DNA of 64,000 nt from Certhia americana (GCA_018697195.1 CM031858.1:75917102-75981101), one strand, 5' to 3'. Numbered from the stretch's first letter, positions 50,201 through 64,000 are shown. The notes: generated from the letters alone by a model not told the origin. A program made the numbers and translations.

Positions 50201-53200
50201 TTTCAATTACACTAAAATAAAATTAAACTGAGTTATAGGACATTTCAAACATTCTAGGTACAGGTTTCTTTATGTACAAATTATGAAGAGAGAAAGGTTT
50301 TTATTTCTGTTCTGTTTAAGCCCATATCCCTTTTAAGGTATAGTTTGCACTTTAATACAGAGCCTTTTGAAAAAGTCTGTGCCTGTATGGCAATACTTGA
50401 TCTGTTCTATTAAAGCAGCAATCTGGCTGGACTGCAAAAACCAAGCAACTCAACCAACTTGTATAAAAATATCTATAAATAATCCAAACTACTTCTGAAG
50501 AGATGTAATGAAGTGTAAACTTTACTGGTTGTAAACTGAGCACTTTAGTGACTTGGAAAGCATTTTTTTAAACTCACAACTAATTTAGGTGTTTTAACAT
50601 CTGCATAGTCACAAAACAAATTAAGCAGTTCTTCACATTACACAGAAATTTGTGTATAATTGTGTATGCAGTGATGTAATGAAACAGAAAGTAGTACTAC
50701 ATTAAATTAAGCTGAGATTAGCTAACCAATTTTCTTATGATTGTAAGACTTCATCAGAAGCTCCTGGAAGATCTAATGCTGCCACCTCCACCAATGAGTC
50801 ATCAGTGCCATGTGTCTGACTATAGTATTTCTGTAAATGGGAAGGAGAGGGAACATAGTGAGACACACCACAATTAATTACATGTGCTCTCTAGTGCTTT
50901 GGATTTCAGCTTTCTGTTGCATTTGTGGCTGTATTTCACCTGCAAAATGTTCTTTCCTTTTAAATCATATTGACAATGTGAATAGCATGTGTATACTTTA
51001 ACTAAACAACCTACCAATTCAAGTGGGCTGCCTCAGCTGTAAGGCATGAACTCAGAAGTGATAAAGCATGGCACTGCTTCAGTAAAATGGAATAAGAAAT
51101 CATTTTGACAGAGCTTAGATCTTGGTCTGAGCTGTTGAATGAGTTTTGTTGTGGGATTTATTATTTCCCCCCTGCCTGCCCCTTTCCTTTCAAGGTCAAT
51201 GTTCCTTATTTTTTGTAGAGCACATCTTATATTGTACAGAAAGAAATGCAACCTGGCTGGGTTAATGCTTTTGGGGTCAAAGTGGACTCCTGAATGCAAG
51301 GAAACAGCACCTGAGAAATAGTGTTCACAGTCACCCAAGAAGACAAACAGGGACTGAACATCAGATGATCAGACTGCATATTTTTACTAGGGTATGTTAT
51401 GAAGGATTTTGAAAGCAAATATTTTAGTCTGTAAGGACTAAAGGAAATACTCTCTCTTTTGTTTAACTCAACTACATGGAATTAAGAGAGTGGAGGCCCT
51501 GTGATCATAGAATATTTTGTTTTCTGTGAAAACCAATTCTTGTTTATTGGGTCTGCAGACATCTTTAAAATAGCAAATTTAGACAATAAAAATTAAAAAT
51601 AATACCTTTTTCCTTTTGTTCATTTCCTATCCTATCATTTACTAATGCAGGAAACATTATAAAAGTGATCAGAAATTACTTTTTCGAAAATAACTTGAAA
51701 TTTGCCTATGATAAGAACAAAATTTTAAAATGTCTAATCTACAATATTTCAGATGACTGACTGTAAAATGTCTGTAAGTCTACTTCATCTTTTTTGAAGC
51801 TCTCTCGGGTCCTGTAAGAGGAAAACCTATGCTCCTTTAATCACAGAGAGAGATAATGCTTTCTTTGCTTCTCTTCCATCTTACATGCTAAAACAATGAT
51901 AAAACATCAGTCTCCTGTGAACTAGACTAGAATAACTTTATCTAACCTCCCACCCAGTGCAACTTCTTGTGATGCATATGTTTACAAAAATACTGCATTT
52001 TTGGGTAAAAATTGCGGAAAGTTAGAGCTTGTCTCAAAATCAAACTCCTTTGTTCTATGGATATCAACACTAAAATTTTCCTTTGTAGTAAAATACAGAA
52101 TTTTACTTAGAACTAATAAAGTACAATAGAGTGGACAGACTATTTAGTCTGACAGAATCATTTCAGTAGAATGGTATTTCTTTAAATAATTTCTGCCAAA
52201 GCCAAAGGATCACCCTATCATCATTTTATTCCATTATATTCATATTGTCATTTTTTGCAAGGCATCCTTTATGAAGACCATTAGGGTTACATTAGCAGTT
52301 GCAGTTTGAAACTTCATGCAGCATACAAACTCTTGTATATCATGTCTCAAACTTACCAATTAAATCAGGTGACTTCTGTGAAGTTATTCTATAAAGTTCT
52401 AAGTTTCCATAAGAACAACTAATGTCAATATCTGTCTGGTAGAATCACGTCAGCATTTTCTGCCACTTCAAATTGAATTATTATAGTAAGGTAAATGAAA
52501 TAAATTATAAAATGTCATTTGCCTGGGTGTCTAAACATGCTGCTTATATCTCATCACTGAAAGCTCTTCACACTGAGGTCAATGGCACTTGCTGGGATTA
52601 TTCCTTACATAAGTTTTATCAAATCTACTAACTTTGGAGTAGCTATTTAATTTTAAATTATACCATAAAAATATTATCAGATTTTGATTTAGTGAAACAT
52701 TTGTAATATTGATTTCATTGATACTGAATCAAGATCCGATACACTCACTCTCAAAAAAAGAAAATAAGACTAAGGAGAGGCTGTATTTGTAGTGTATCTT
52801 GGCAACATCTCATTGCTTGCTATGTTGATCAGTGTCACAATCACTTCTATGAAACAAAAAGTCATTAAAGAAGCTATGAAATCTTGAAAATTTAAAACTA
52901 ATAGAAGGCTGTATACTTTCTTTGTTTATAACAATTGCTTTGTATTGTTTTGCATTGTTTTGCAGCTTTTTCCCTAATATGAGCATATTAATACAGAAAG
53001 TGTACAGTGATAAAGACAGCATGAAGATTTAGTGTAAAAGTTAATTTTCCTGTAGAATAAAAGAATATTCAAACCATGGCAGAGATACATGCTTCTATTT
53101 TAGTTGGTGTAGACTATTTTATATCAATTAATTTCAACTTCTACAATGTGTGATCACTAAGAAGAAACTTTATAGTTTCTTTATAGTATCCTGCACAAAA

Positions 53201-56200
53201 GTTCAGTTGCTGTTTTATCCTCATTTAATCTGTATTAAAATAGAGAAAGTGGTCAGAAAACAGTAGAAGTGAGGTGATGACTTACCCATTAGGCAAGGAT
53301 GAAGAAAATGTATATCATCCTGTATGCCATGCTCCAGTAAAGATTCTCTTTGTACTATTGCTTTAGTGAGCTGAGTTTTTTCCTTCAGACTCCTTCAAGA
53401 CAGGAATAAGTCATATATGAGATAGCATTAATCCAGTTTTACAGAAGAAGAAAATTATAGTGTTTATTCTCTCTGAGACTCATTATGTTCCAGAGGACAT
53501 GGAAGCAGGTGTTATTCTTTCCTGTACAAAAATCAAGATCTGAATATGGTATGAAGGACACTGATCATTTTCTTATACTCCTATAACTTTTAATGCATTA
53601 AGAACTCCATCCTCTCTGTATGACTATAACTGCACTAAGTTTAATAACTTGATTTGAATTCATTATATGTGAAGCTGTTACTGCGAGACCTTTTTTAACC
53701 TTTTAAGGACTTGTATAAAAAAAACATAGTGGACATCAATCTGTTTATTCCACAGTTCCTATAAGCATTAATTTTTGCAATTTAATATGAATAAATAGTT
53801 TATTAATACTGTTAATCAAATGGTTTATGTGCTGCTTGTCATCATTTTCCATAACTTTCTTTGTGCTGTTATTAATACAAATCCTCATTATTTCTCTTCA
53901 ATTTCTATCTTCTCCACCTCCTTGCTTAAAGTAACTGCAGAATAAATTTTAGAGAATTCCTGCTGCTAGTTCTAACTTCCCCATGCTCATAAGGACCCTG
54001 TTTGAATTGTAAACCGAACAAAAGAACTGTACTATCAGCTGGATTTTTTTACTGTGTATTTAGGACTAATTCAAGGCCCAGTGATGTTAACCTGAGTTTT
54101 CTTTTTGACTTCCCAGTGAGATGGACTAAGTCCTTAGGCAGTGCTTCTAACTCTGTTTCTCTAATGCCTAGTGAAGTAACTAGGAAGAATTAAAGCATAT
54201 CTCAGTTATTAACCCTAATCAACCAACTCAATGAGTATTAACCATACTCAACACCAGAACTGGAGTAACTGCAAATGTATCACTAAATAGGGTAGAGACA
54301 GTAATTGCAGTTCATGGTTCCACCTTTCATAATGAAAAAATTCTTAAATTAAAATTGACAGACAGATAAGCTAGCATTATTCATCCCCTATTTTTATATT
54401 AAATTCTAGAAAGAAAATTAGTGGTCACAGTAATAGAGACACTGAAGTAATCAAAGGACAAACTCATACTCCTTTATAGCATTTCAAGTCTTTTTCTTAA
54501 TTTTGGACACTCTAAACTTGAAATCCCATAGTGTTCCCTTATTTTAACGTGACAGAAACTTGCTGTTATCCTTATAATTCCTGTCAGTAATGATGTTCTT
54601 TCTTCTTGATGAGAATGAGAAGGAAATAGATGACTAAGTTTCTTCATGAAATGGCTCTGTATGTCACTTCCATGCTCACAGCTTAAACTTTGTTTTGCAG
54701 GTAGCCCAGAAATGAATCCTACTTAGCCACAAGACCAGAGTTGAAAAGAAAAAAAAAAATTTAAAAATTGGGAAGAGTGTGGTAACATGTTAGTTCTCAG
54801 GTTTAGCAGTAAACAAGTGTAAATTTCCTCAGTGCATTTAACTTTAAAAATTCAAATATAAAAGTTGACACCCTGGTTCCTTATTCCTTAAGGAATGTAA
54901 AATATAGGACTCTATGAAGTGACAGGCACTAGCTGTCTCTGTCAGACAATAGCAATGTAGTTTCAGTGATCTTTGTGTCCTTTAAAGAGGTATATTTGAA
55001 CTGGAGTCTGATAACAGAATTCACTCCTTATGTCATGTTTAAATTTGCAAGGCCATTGCCAAAAGGGAGATCACAGAAATCTGAAGCCTATCCTATGAAA
55101 GAGGTGATGATCCAATTCAGATTTAGAGAGGTAAACAAAGCAGTTCTATAAGCTGGCCCCCTACTACCTCTGCAACTTTACTGAAGGCATCTGCTGGAGT
55201 CCCATGTCTTCTTCAAGAAGCATACAAAGGAAATAAAAAATCATTCTGTTTCTATTATTCACCAGTTAAGTGTCATGCTAGGGTGAATGCATTTATTGGT
55301 TTCTTACATAATCTCAATGGAGCAGACAGGATCAGATCTACATCCCAAAATTTGACTGAAGAATTCTAGGTTATCATTAGCAAAACACTAAGAGACAAAA
55401 TTAGGTCTGAGTCTTTCTGACAAATGTAGTACCAGTTGTCTGTATAGTTTTGGAACACTTCATCTGGAAGAGACTAGAAAGAAAAAGTTTATTCCTGTGT
55501 AAAAAATGCCATATAATTTCTTCCAACTGCCTTTTGGAATTGAAAATTAAGGAACTTAAAGCCTTCCAGAGCTTAATGGGAATTTTTTGTTGAAGTTATC
55601 TCATAATGGGATATCTCATAACACAGATTTCTAGAGATTCTATGAAAAGTATGGACTACACTGCTGACCCTGCCTGAAGATAGTGTTGAGCATGTGGAGT
55701 CTAAGAAGAGTCTCTGAGACAAACTTCAAATAGAACCCAAATTTTTAGGTTGGCCAAGTGTTTCACAATCTTCTGTTTGACTTTTCCAATTCCTGAATTT
55801 GGAAGATTTTTTGGGGGATAGAAGTGTAGCTGCATAGAAGAGCTAGCCAAGAACATATCCAATCCTTTCCAAAGCAAGACAAAATACATGAACTTGTAAG
55901 AAAAGGAACATTTGCATATGTACCTTAAATGACAGTTCAATTTTTATTTGATGAGTGTAAGGAAATTCACAAAATGCAGGGCTTTTTGAAATAAGTCGAC
56001 ACATTTAACCAACAAATAGGCTCCTGCTATTACATTTGGTTTCATGAACATTTGAATATCAATGGGTTGCTGGTAATTTATCAACTCTCTAACACAATTT
56101 TAAAATTATGATTGTCGAAGATTGTCTGTCCAAACACAGACATATGTCAAAGAACAAAACATATTCAAGTAGACAAAATATTAAGTAAAAATGTTCTTTA

Positions 56201-56417
56201 AAAATACTAACAATTACTTTATTTAAGTTTTCCCGAAACACATTGTTTGAGTTTCCTTTTGTATTTAATTTACATTTCAGGCTTTAAAATACATTAAACT
56301 GTCACAGTGAGAGCTGTAGATTTGAGACTGTCAAAGACATTTCTTTCCAAAAATGTGAAAATAAGTCGCATGATATCCATCACCTGGTAGGTATCAAGAA
56401 ATTATGCAAGTAGAAAT
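47284..56417. other. Non-coding DNA, no gene seen
   Basis: About 9 kb of AT-rich DNA without a recognisable exon, RNA gene or mobile element. A 16-bp perfect palindrome is listed separately. The stretch at 49010-49110 has several TAAT-type homeodomain words and could be a conserved non-coding element, which needs alignment to judge. Confidence 0.55.
47465..47480. repeat. 16-bp perfect palindrome
   Basis: GGTTAATATATTAACC reads the same on both strands. It resembles an HNF1-type bipartite site (GTTAAT...ATTAAC) without the usual single-base spacer. Chance occurrence in AT-rich DNA is possible. Confidence 0.8.
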
Positions 56418-57215
56418 GATAGAATTGTAACAATTTAGGTTGGAAAAGACCATGAAGATCACCAAGTCCTACCACAAACCTTACACTGCCACTAAATCAT
56501 GGCCCAAAATGCTAGATTTACATGTATTTTAAACACCTTCAGTGATGGTGACTCCATCACTTCCCAGTGTTTGACAGCAATTTCCATGAAGAAATTTTTT
56601 TCTAATATGCAAAAACCCCTCTTCTGATACAACTTTAAGCCATTTCCTCTTCCCCCACCACTTGTTGCTTGGAAGAAGAGACCAATTCTCATCTTACTAC
56701 AACTCACTTCAGGCAGTTGTAAGGAGTGGTAAGTTCTCCTCTGAGCCTCCTTTTCCCCAGGGTAAACAACCCCAGCTCCCTGGCCACTCCTTACAAGGTT
56801 TGTGTTCCAAACCCTCTCCCAGCTCTGTTGCCATTCTCTGGACAAGCTCCAACACCTCAATGTCTTTCTTGCTGTGAGTGTCCCAGAACAGAACACAGGA
56901 TTTGAGGTGTGGCCTTACATTGTTGAGTACAGGGGGACAATTGCTGCCCTCGTCCTGCTGGCCACATTATTGCTGGTAAAGGCCAGGATGCCATTGGCCA
57001 CCATGGCCGCCTGGGCACATGCTGGCTTATGTTCACCTGGTGGTCAACCAGCACTCCCAGGTCTTTTCCTGCTGGGCTGCTTTCCAGCCACTCTGCCCCC
57101 AGCCTGTAGTGCTGCAGGAAGTTGTGACCCAAGTACAGGACCCTGCACTTTCCCTTGTTAAACCTCATTCAAGTGACCATGTTCCATTGATCCAGACAGT
57201 GTGTGACTAAGTGGT
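56418..57215 (-). mobile_element. CR1 LINE, 3' part with end of ORF2
   Basis: An antisense avian CR1. The left edge carries the reversed CR1 3' end (AGAATTGTAACAATTTAGG, then TTGGAAAAGACCATGAAGATC). The 3' UTR and the end of ORF2 follow. On the minus strand, 57168-56857 encodes a peptide with the family landmarks [12 protein letters not shown], then [11 protein letters not shown], then [15 protein letters not shown], the segment just after the reverse-transcriptase core. Later blocks are present but frame-shifted (KANG-like, then the VQFWA region), and stops interrupt the ORF. The copy is 5'-truncated near 57215; the exact edge is uncertain. It is better preserved than the copy at 18 kb and overlaps no host gene. 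Confidence 0.93.
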
Positions 57216-59840
57216 ATAGAAGGTCATTTACCATTTTTCCACGTGTTATGGGGGCTTCATTCTGATCCCCATGCCTGTTTTCCATCTCAGGGGACTGGGT
57301 ACCCAGAGAACAACTGGTCTTACCATAACAACTGAGGCAAAGAAGTACCATTAAGTACCTCAGACATTTACTCATCTTTTGTCATTATATGTCCTTTTCC
57401 TTCCAATGGAAGTTCTCCTTAGCCCTACTTTTGTTGCTGATGTATTTAAAGAAATATTTTTAACTGTCTTTTTTAGCAGCAGCCAGATTTAAGTTCTCGG
57501 TGGGTTTTTACTCTTCTAATTTTCTCTGTGAACAACCTCACAGTATCCTTTCAATCATCCAGATTTGCCTGCCTCTTTTTCCAAAGGTCATAAACCTAGA
57601 ATTTTATACATTCATGGTTGATCAGGATTGTAAGCAGTTGCCTGGATCAGCAGTTTCTATCAGATGTATGATAGATGTTGGTAGCAATTAAGCTACAATT
57701 CACTGGCAAACTTTATTACGTTGTGATGGAAGATTCTGATTTTTTTTTTTTTTTTTCATTTAGTATCAACAAATCTTTGTGTTGGTTTGATTGTGTGTGT
57801 AACTGCTTGAATAGCAAATACAATTAATAACATCTACTGGTGTACAGATTGGAAGGTAGTAATGCATTAGAATTGAGAAATCATAGATCACTAAGACTTG
57901 AAACTCTTATAATGTAAATTTTGATTTTCCTTTTCATTAGAAGTTATTATTTCTTTATTTCATCCATATTACCTTTAAATTAAATGCCTGCAGTTTTTTT
58001 TCATATCTGAAGTTCCCAGGGTTATTTTCATAGTTCATAAACTATTACTTCTGCTTGTTGTTGTAAGATATTGAGGTTCTTTAACCAAAAAGGCTTCCAA
58101 GCATATTTAAGCTTGAGACTAGTACTGATGAGTGCACTAACTCTACTGACATGCTTAATTTAAAGCCGCACATAAGTGTTTTGCTAGTAAAAAGCATATG
58201 GAGCAGCAAAGCTTTCCAGCTTACAATTTCAGTATGAAACTGCTTTGAAAAAAATTTGTTCTCTTTTAACAGAGAAAGAAAAGTTATAAAAATATTTCCT
58301 TTTCTGCCTTGTGCCATCACAGCATGACTCCAATAGGTGGTGAGTAGCCGCACCTTTCTCTAGAGTCTGTTTCATAACTTTAAGCCCTACATAACTCCTT
58401 GTATCAACGCTTTCTATTTTGTCTTTTTCATCTCAAATGTTATTGTAAAGTTAGCCTGTGAAAAATAGCTGGAAAGTTGAAGACAAAATTGGCCAAAGTT
58501 ACAAATCAATATTTCTCCGATTTCTGATATTTTAAATTGTTTTCTTTAGAAAGGAGCAGTTGGAAAATGGACAATGGATATGCAGAATTTTGACTAAGAA
58601 TTCAGAGTTATTTTTTACCTGTCTGACTGAATTTAACCTAATTTACTCCAGGCTGCATTCAATCTCTGTACCCAAATGCATTGCTAGGCTGAGTGAGAAG
58701 TTGTGATTTTTTGTGTACACTGGAGACAAATTCCTATGTCTGTGATTTTGATGGGCATATTAGTTACTCAGTAATAGGTTTCTGGACATGGTTAAAAAGG
58801 ATCCAGGACACAGAGGGTTTAACCTCTGGAGCACAATCCAAACCAAGTTCTTTAGAAAGAGACATTTTTTTTTTTTCCCCAGCAGTGATTATTGGATTTC
58901 ATTCAAACTGCCTCCTCTACAATAGAGCACCATCTTTTAGATTTATTCTGTAGCAAATATACAATACTGGGGGAGGGTATTTTGCTGATATCTTCCTCTC
59001 TTAACAGGTATGTATTATGTAGAACTCTTAACAGTTCCACATAATACAGGAGCACACTAGAAAGAAAATGCTCAATTCTGTGTGTAGAATTTTCTGCTTA
59101 ATAAGTCTGTGATTACACACCTGATCAGCAAACATTGAAAGTTTCCTTAGATGTTTCTGTCTACCTTTACTTATGCTGAACAGAATAGGAACTTTGTTTT
59201 TATCTTTCAGTAGTGCTAAATCTTCCAATAACTCAGCTAAAAGTCCATGGTAAGATAATTCACCTTGTGAATTACTGAAGTACTAGAGAGATCGGGTTAT
59301 TTAATCTAGGAGCTTTTGCTGGAAGTGAAGTTTTCACTCCAATGAAGATTCATTTTAATGTGTTTTATTGGCGGTCTGTTTTAACTGTCCAGAGAACTAA
59401 ATATCACTAATATTTCACTGACTACAGAGGTACCATGTAAATAAATAACATTTGAAGATTCAGCTCAAATAACATAGCATGTATCTTGGATACTACACTT
59501 CTAATTTGGGAATGTTGTACAGATGTGTTGAATTTGATGTGGAACGCAGATTGGCCTGGGGAAGAGAACAAAGTAATATTAGAAATTTCTTTGACACCAT
59601 GAGGTTAATTTATCTGTGCATATATTTTATTTGGGGATTATCAGAGATAGAGTTTATATAACTTTCCAAAGGTGTAACATGATGTGCAGCTGGGATCAGT
59701 TTAAGATTTCACAGTTTGAGTTTATTCCCAGTTAAGATAAACTGTGGAGTCTTTTTTTGTAGGTACATGCTGCAGCTTACTTTCCCTCAGATGTTAAGAC
59801 TCATGGAAATAAGTTCTTTATAATTCTCTTATAAATATTA

Positions 59841-59870
59841 CATGAATTTAGGTAGCATGAATTTAGGTAT
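59841..59870. repeat. 2 x 15-bp tandem duplication
   Basis: CATGAATTTAGGTAG is followed directly by CATGAATTTAGGTAT. Recent local slippage. Confidence 0.9.
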
Positions 59871-61010
59871 GATTCCCTTAGAAAATGCCTATAACAATCT
59901 TTTATTTTCATACTTTTGTACATCTGTAATAAAAATAATGTGGTAATAATTTATCAAGCATGAACTCTGATAAAAATGCTTAACTCCACTCTTCAGTTTT
60001 TTCTTCTCTATCCATATTCTACAATAGGTTTTGAAATTAGTTAATCCAAACAGATATCTCGGAGGCATTTCTCTTATTACTTTCATTTAATTTTTAATGT
60101 CATTATTGACTTCCAAAAACTGTTTTCACTTGGAGAAGTCAGTGGTCCAACATGTTGCCTGCCTTAAAAACATTTACTCTTTACGAAGATGAAAAAATTA
60201 CCCCAGTAATGTATTTCTCTTTCTCATCTCTCTTATTATGATGGAATGCATATACGGAATAAATAAATAAGTAAGTAAAATTGTTTATATATAAGAGGAA
60301 AATGCACTCCCTTTTGAGACCCATGTGTTAATTGCCTTTATAATATGTTTTCTGCCACATGCTCATGATTCCTTTCATAAATTCTAAGGATGCATCTTAA
60401 ATTGTAGATCTACAAGTGTTTGTCAATTTCTAAGTACACAGCATAGAGTGAATGTCTACTTGTGCATTTACACCATTTCTCTCTATCCTTTTCCCCACTG
60501 AGATACTGAGAGTGATGCAACATATTAGAATGAAATAAGCAAGTTTTCTGAGTTGTCACCTTGCTTTTCCATCAGTCATACTAAATATAGCATCTCTTGA
60601 AACTGAAGCATTGTGTATCCAAGTCAGTTATTGGTTATATTCTATTGGCCTTATGCTGAATTTAGTAGGAAAAGCTCAGTATTCTTTCTGGAAATAAGGC
60701 AGGAAAAACAGAACATGAGGATATTTTTAGAATTTTTTTATATATTTCCATGCATTCTCTGTCCTTCAGTCTGGCTACTTACGGGGTGTACAAGGTTACA
60801 CTAGACCTTTGTTTAGGATGATCTTTACAAGTTACTCATGGCTTCACACAGAACCCCATAAAGCACAATAGCTGAAACCTCTTAGAAACGAAAGGTTACT
60901 TTTGTCAAATAGATGGTTTGAGCACCAATAATGTGAAACCTTAAAGGAAAGATTAGCAAAATGACCTAATGACAACTACAGATCATCATCTTCCAAATGG
61001 ATCTGCGCTG

Positions 61011-61040
61011 TTTATAGGTACATTTATAGGTACATTTATA
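61011..61040. repeat. 12-bp tandem repeat, 2.5 copies
   Basis: TTTATAGGTACA occurs twice, followed by TTTATA. Local slippage. Confidence 0.9.
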
Positions 61041-62473
61041 CAGATGTAGTTTCTTGTCCTTTACACACATGAATATGTCTTCAATTTGGGGACATATCTC
61101 ATATTTTCTCTTGGGGGGGGGCAGGGGGAAGAAATAGCTACTATATTTATCTGTCTGTGCAGTTTTTTCATGAAACAGACATTGCCTTCACAGTCCTGTG
61201 TCTCCAAAAACAATCTGATCTCCACAAGGTGGGATTGATGAGAGTTAGGAAAATGTTTGCCAGTAAAAGATGAATCAGTAGAAAGGTAGTATAGTTAACA
61301 TGAAAGTTGCTTTTCGTTTTTGAGACTGAAAGTAATTTCCAAATGAGGGGCAGAGTATCATAAGTTTTTCTCTGAGCAGGTCTTTGGTCTCACCATGTAT
61401 TTTGTGGTTTAGGGTTTGTTTGTGTAGTGCATTTTAATATTTTTTTCTTGATGCTTATTTAGTTTGAATAAACATGTTTATTGAGCTTATTATGTGGTAG
61501 CTGTGAGGTTAGGAGGTAATACAAATTTTGAAGATTCACTAGGAACATAAGTTTACTGACCTGTGCTTAATGATTAAGAGCAATGATTTATTATAACAAA
61601 CCTCAACAATGGCTGTTCAGGGTGTTTTAATGGTAGGGGTTCAATGCAAACTCATGCTTCTGGCATTCAACAGTCGCTCTCTGTCTTGGTTTGCTTTTGC
61701 AAGGTCACTCAATGTTGCTGCAGCTACTCTTTTCACTGGAATAAAGTACCCTGAGAATAATATTACTGACTAATCTTCTGACTTTCTTGTGTTTCAAATA
61801 TTCTCAGCATACACAGGCACTCCTGGAATATGAAGTGAAACCCTCAAAACATGTTGACTCACCAACCACACAAGCATGCTGCAAAATTTTGCATTAGCGT
61901 ACACTGATTAAAATTGATCTCATCTAAACAAATTAAGGGGTCTGATCTCTCATCCATATGCATGGCTAGTTCTCATTAATGCTAATAGAGGCTATGTGCA
62001 TACATGGATGGGAGAACACACCTCTGAGGCTAACTGTACAGTTTCAGTTTAGCTTATTTCTGTAACAGCCATGAGACGTTCAGTGCTATGTTTTTCAATA
62101 ATTTAGAGAAAGATCAAAAGGGAAAAAGCTCAATATTGTACCTTTTCTTGTACCACGTTACTGTGGTAAATAAATAAAACAATACACATTTCCTCTATAA
62201 GGATGGGGGCAAGTAGTTCTTTTTACCTGCTATTAGCTTTATATAGTATATACTAGTAAATTCAGTTTTACGTGCCCGTGTTTTCAGGCAGAAATAAGGG
62301 AAAAAGCAAAATCATTTATGCTAAAACATTTAATCCTCCCAAAACACTGAAACATTGATGCATATTTGTTACAATGAGGTTATTAAACTTTTGAGAGAGT
62401 TGTGTCTGCTGAAATTAAGGTGCAAACAAGAGTATATGCTGAAGTCAAAAGTATGGATGTTATTTAACAGTAA

Positions 62474-63254
62474 ATATGTGGGGGAGGGAGAGAGAGAGAA
62501 ATAGAAAAAAGATGTGGGGGAGTGAGAAGGAGAGTGACAGACAGATTAAGTAGAAGATATCGCTACTCCCATTGATCCTCTTCTCTAGTCTTCTGGGTGG
62601 TGAGGGTCATGCAAAACAGAGTTCAGTGGATTAATATAGATTCAGGCCAGGTGGGAATGTCCAGGTACCTTCCCTGTTGGGGAGTGGGGCAAGTTTGACA
62701 CTCTCTCTTGCAATAGATTATGGATCTGCAGCATCACTTCGCATCACATGCAATGCTCTGGTTCAAGGCCTCAGCAATAAGTCTGAGGAGAAATTCAGGG
62801 GCCTTTGATGTATTGTGACACCTCCTCAACTGTCTCTCAGGTGAATGTCCCATGCATGTGGCCGTCCCAGGGCGGGGGGGTTTTACAACTGAGACAATAT
62901 TTCTAAGGGAGGGGAGCTGTTCACTGCCTCTCACCAGAGGTTATGCCACACACCCAAAAATTCTCTCCCCAAACTCCCTGCCTCTGGAGCCAACCAGAGT
63001 TGATTTTCAGGGCAGTGATGGGTTTGGCTCTCGATAAATTCTTCTCCCTCAGCCTTATTTACTTCTCCCTAAATCTGAGGTAAATGGACAGTTGTGTCAC
63101 CTTTATCTTATCTCAAGTTCCATTAGGCAGTTTAACTCACAGTCTAAAGTCCTAGTCCACAGGCATATTCAGGGAGGTGTGGGATTTGGTGGTCATACCT
63201 TTACACTGTTTTACCATAATGGACAAAAGGTTTTTCATAACAACAATTAAGCCA
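62474..63254. other. GC-richer block, possible unclassified LTR-type repeat
   Basis: This block starts with a purine-rich stretch (GTGGGGGAGGGAGAGAGAGAG near 62479) and contains GGGCGGGGGGG near 62871. It differs in composition from both flanks. The 10-bp word TTAACAGTAA occurs directly outside it at both ends (62464-62473 and 63255-63264). I cannot find clean TG...CA termini inside those repeats or name a family, so the mobile-element reading is tentative. Confidence 0.35.
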
Positions 63255-63264
63255 TTAACAGTAA

Positions 63265-64000
63265 TTAAAGTCTCTCACAGTATTAAATCTCTTAATGCTA
63301 TCTTCATAATTTTACAAATTGCAAATACCTTTTACTGTATTTGATCATGTTCTTGCGCTACATATAGCATATCAGTTATAATGTAACCTAAATAATTCCC
63401 ATGATTTAGCCCTTTCACATTCAGTTAAGAGTTTTCAGTTTGTATCCTGTCAAAACATTTTAAATATTTGTATTATACTATAAAAATAGTGTTGTGCATA
63501 TGTTATCAGACAGTAGGAGATTAATTAGGAATCTTTACAGTATGAGCTACACTGGCATAGAAGAGGTGCACATTACAAGGTCCGGTGCCTGAAGGGAATT
63601 TGTTCTCCGTGTACAAGGGCTTTAAAACGAGCCCCACTGTGAGAGGCTGGTTTGGATTTTTTAATTATAAGAATCGCCAAATAAAAATTAATTGATTCAT
63701 GATTACTAAAACACACCAATCACAGAGTTTTGGCAATGTGTATACATTTAGCTGCTTTCATAAAGCTTAGTATCTATTCTGGGCTGTAAATTACTTGATG
63801 CAAAAAATGGCCACATACATCTCTTTTCTTCACAGTTTGAAGGGTCTTTGTGTGTACTACTGACTATCTTAAGCCTAAGATTCTACTGGAAAAAAGTCAG
63901 TGGATATGATGGAGGATTGAAAAACTGAGTATTTAAGATAATTGCCATGGGTGAGGTAGACACAGGAACAGAACCACACTACTTAGTGACATAAAATGTA
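63265..64000. other. Non-coding DNA, no gene seen
   Basis: AT-rich sequence to the window edge. No exon or repeat recognised. Confidence 0.55.

Larger units (their letters stand above)
57216..62463. other. Non-coding DNA, no gene seen
   Basis: AT-rich DNA. Small exact repeats at 59841-59870 and 61011-61040 are listed separately. A G9 run lies at about 61112-61120. No exon is supported. Confidence 0.55.

Noticed and set aside
1..64000. CRISPR arrays, operons, tRNA or rRNA genes, phage or plasmid functions
   Set aside because: No regularly spaced repeats, ribosomal or tRNA-like sequence, or dense coding was seen. CR1 and avian-type LTRs place the window in a vertebrate nuclear genome.

Overview
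The window looks like AT-rich, non-coding nuclear DNA from a bird, most likely a songbird. The identification rests on the repeats. There are three CR1 LINE fragments, two of which still encode recognisable pieces of the CR1 reverse-transcriptase ORF. There are also four LTRs of avian endogenous-retrovirus type: two of one ERVL-like family, one of another family nested inside one of those, and one class II (ERVK-like) LTR with a perfect 6-bp target-site duplication. I see no rRNA, tRNA, CRISPR, operon or any other sign of a prokaryotic or organellar genome. I found no convincing protein-coding exon of a host gene anywhere in the 64 kb. The open reading frames are short and scattered, and they coincide with repeats, low-complexity DNA or nothing recognisable. 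The setting is a gene desert or a very long intron.

Layout. 1-16.2 kb: unique AT-rich DNA with small tandem duplications (3.6 kb; an exact 2 x 37 bp at 8.6 kb). 16.2-22.3 kb: a repeat-rich stretch with a CR1 3' end (+), an internal CR1 reverse-transcriptase fragment (-), an (AT)n(TG)n microsatellite and a nested pair of solo LTRs. 25.4 kb: a striking 47-bp inverted repeat with a 12-nt loop. 26.7-27.2 kb: a (TTGG)n microsatellite followed by an ancient MIR/CORE-SINE-like fragment. 32.8-33.4 kb: a solo ERVK-type LTR (-).

36.5-37.1 kb is the only GC- and CpG-richer island in the window. It contains a 137-nt segment bounded by a strong acceptor-like polypyrimidine tract and a perfect GTAAGT donor, and all three frames are closed. 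I read this as a candidate promoter with a non-coding (5' UTR or lncRNA) exon, the best clue to a host transcript here. It is followed by a 42-bp A run and a 31-bp G run. 46.7-47.3 kb: a second ERVL-like LTR that serves as an empty-site control for the nested insertion. 56.4-57.2 kb: an antisense CR1 with the 3' end and the end of ORF2. 62.5-63.3 kb: a GC-richer block that may be another LTR-type repeat, unproven.

No genes can be shown to work together. I found no previously undescribed system that I can defend. The observations most worth follow-up are the 25.4-kb hairpin, the nested LTR with its internal empty-site control, and the CpG-rich candidate exon at 36.5-37.1 kb.
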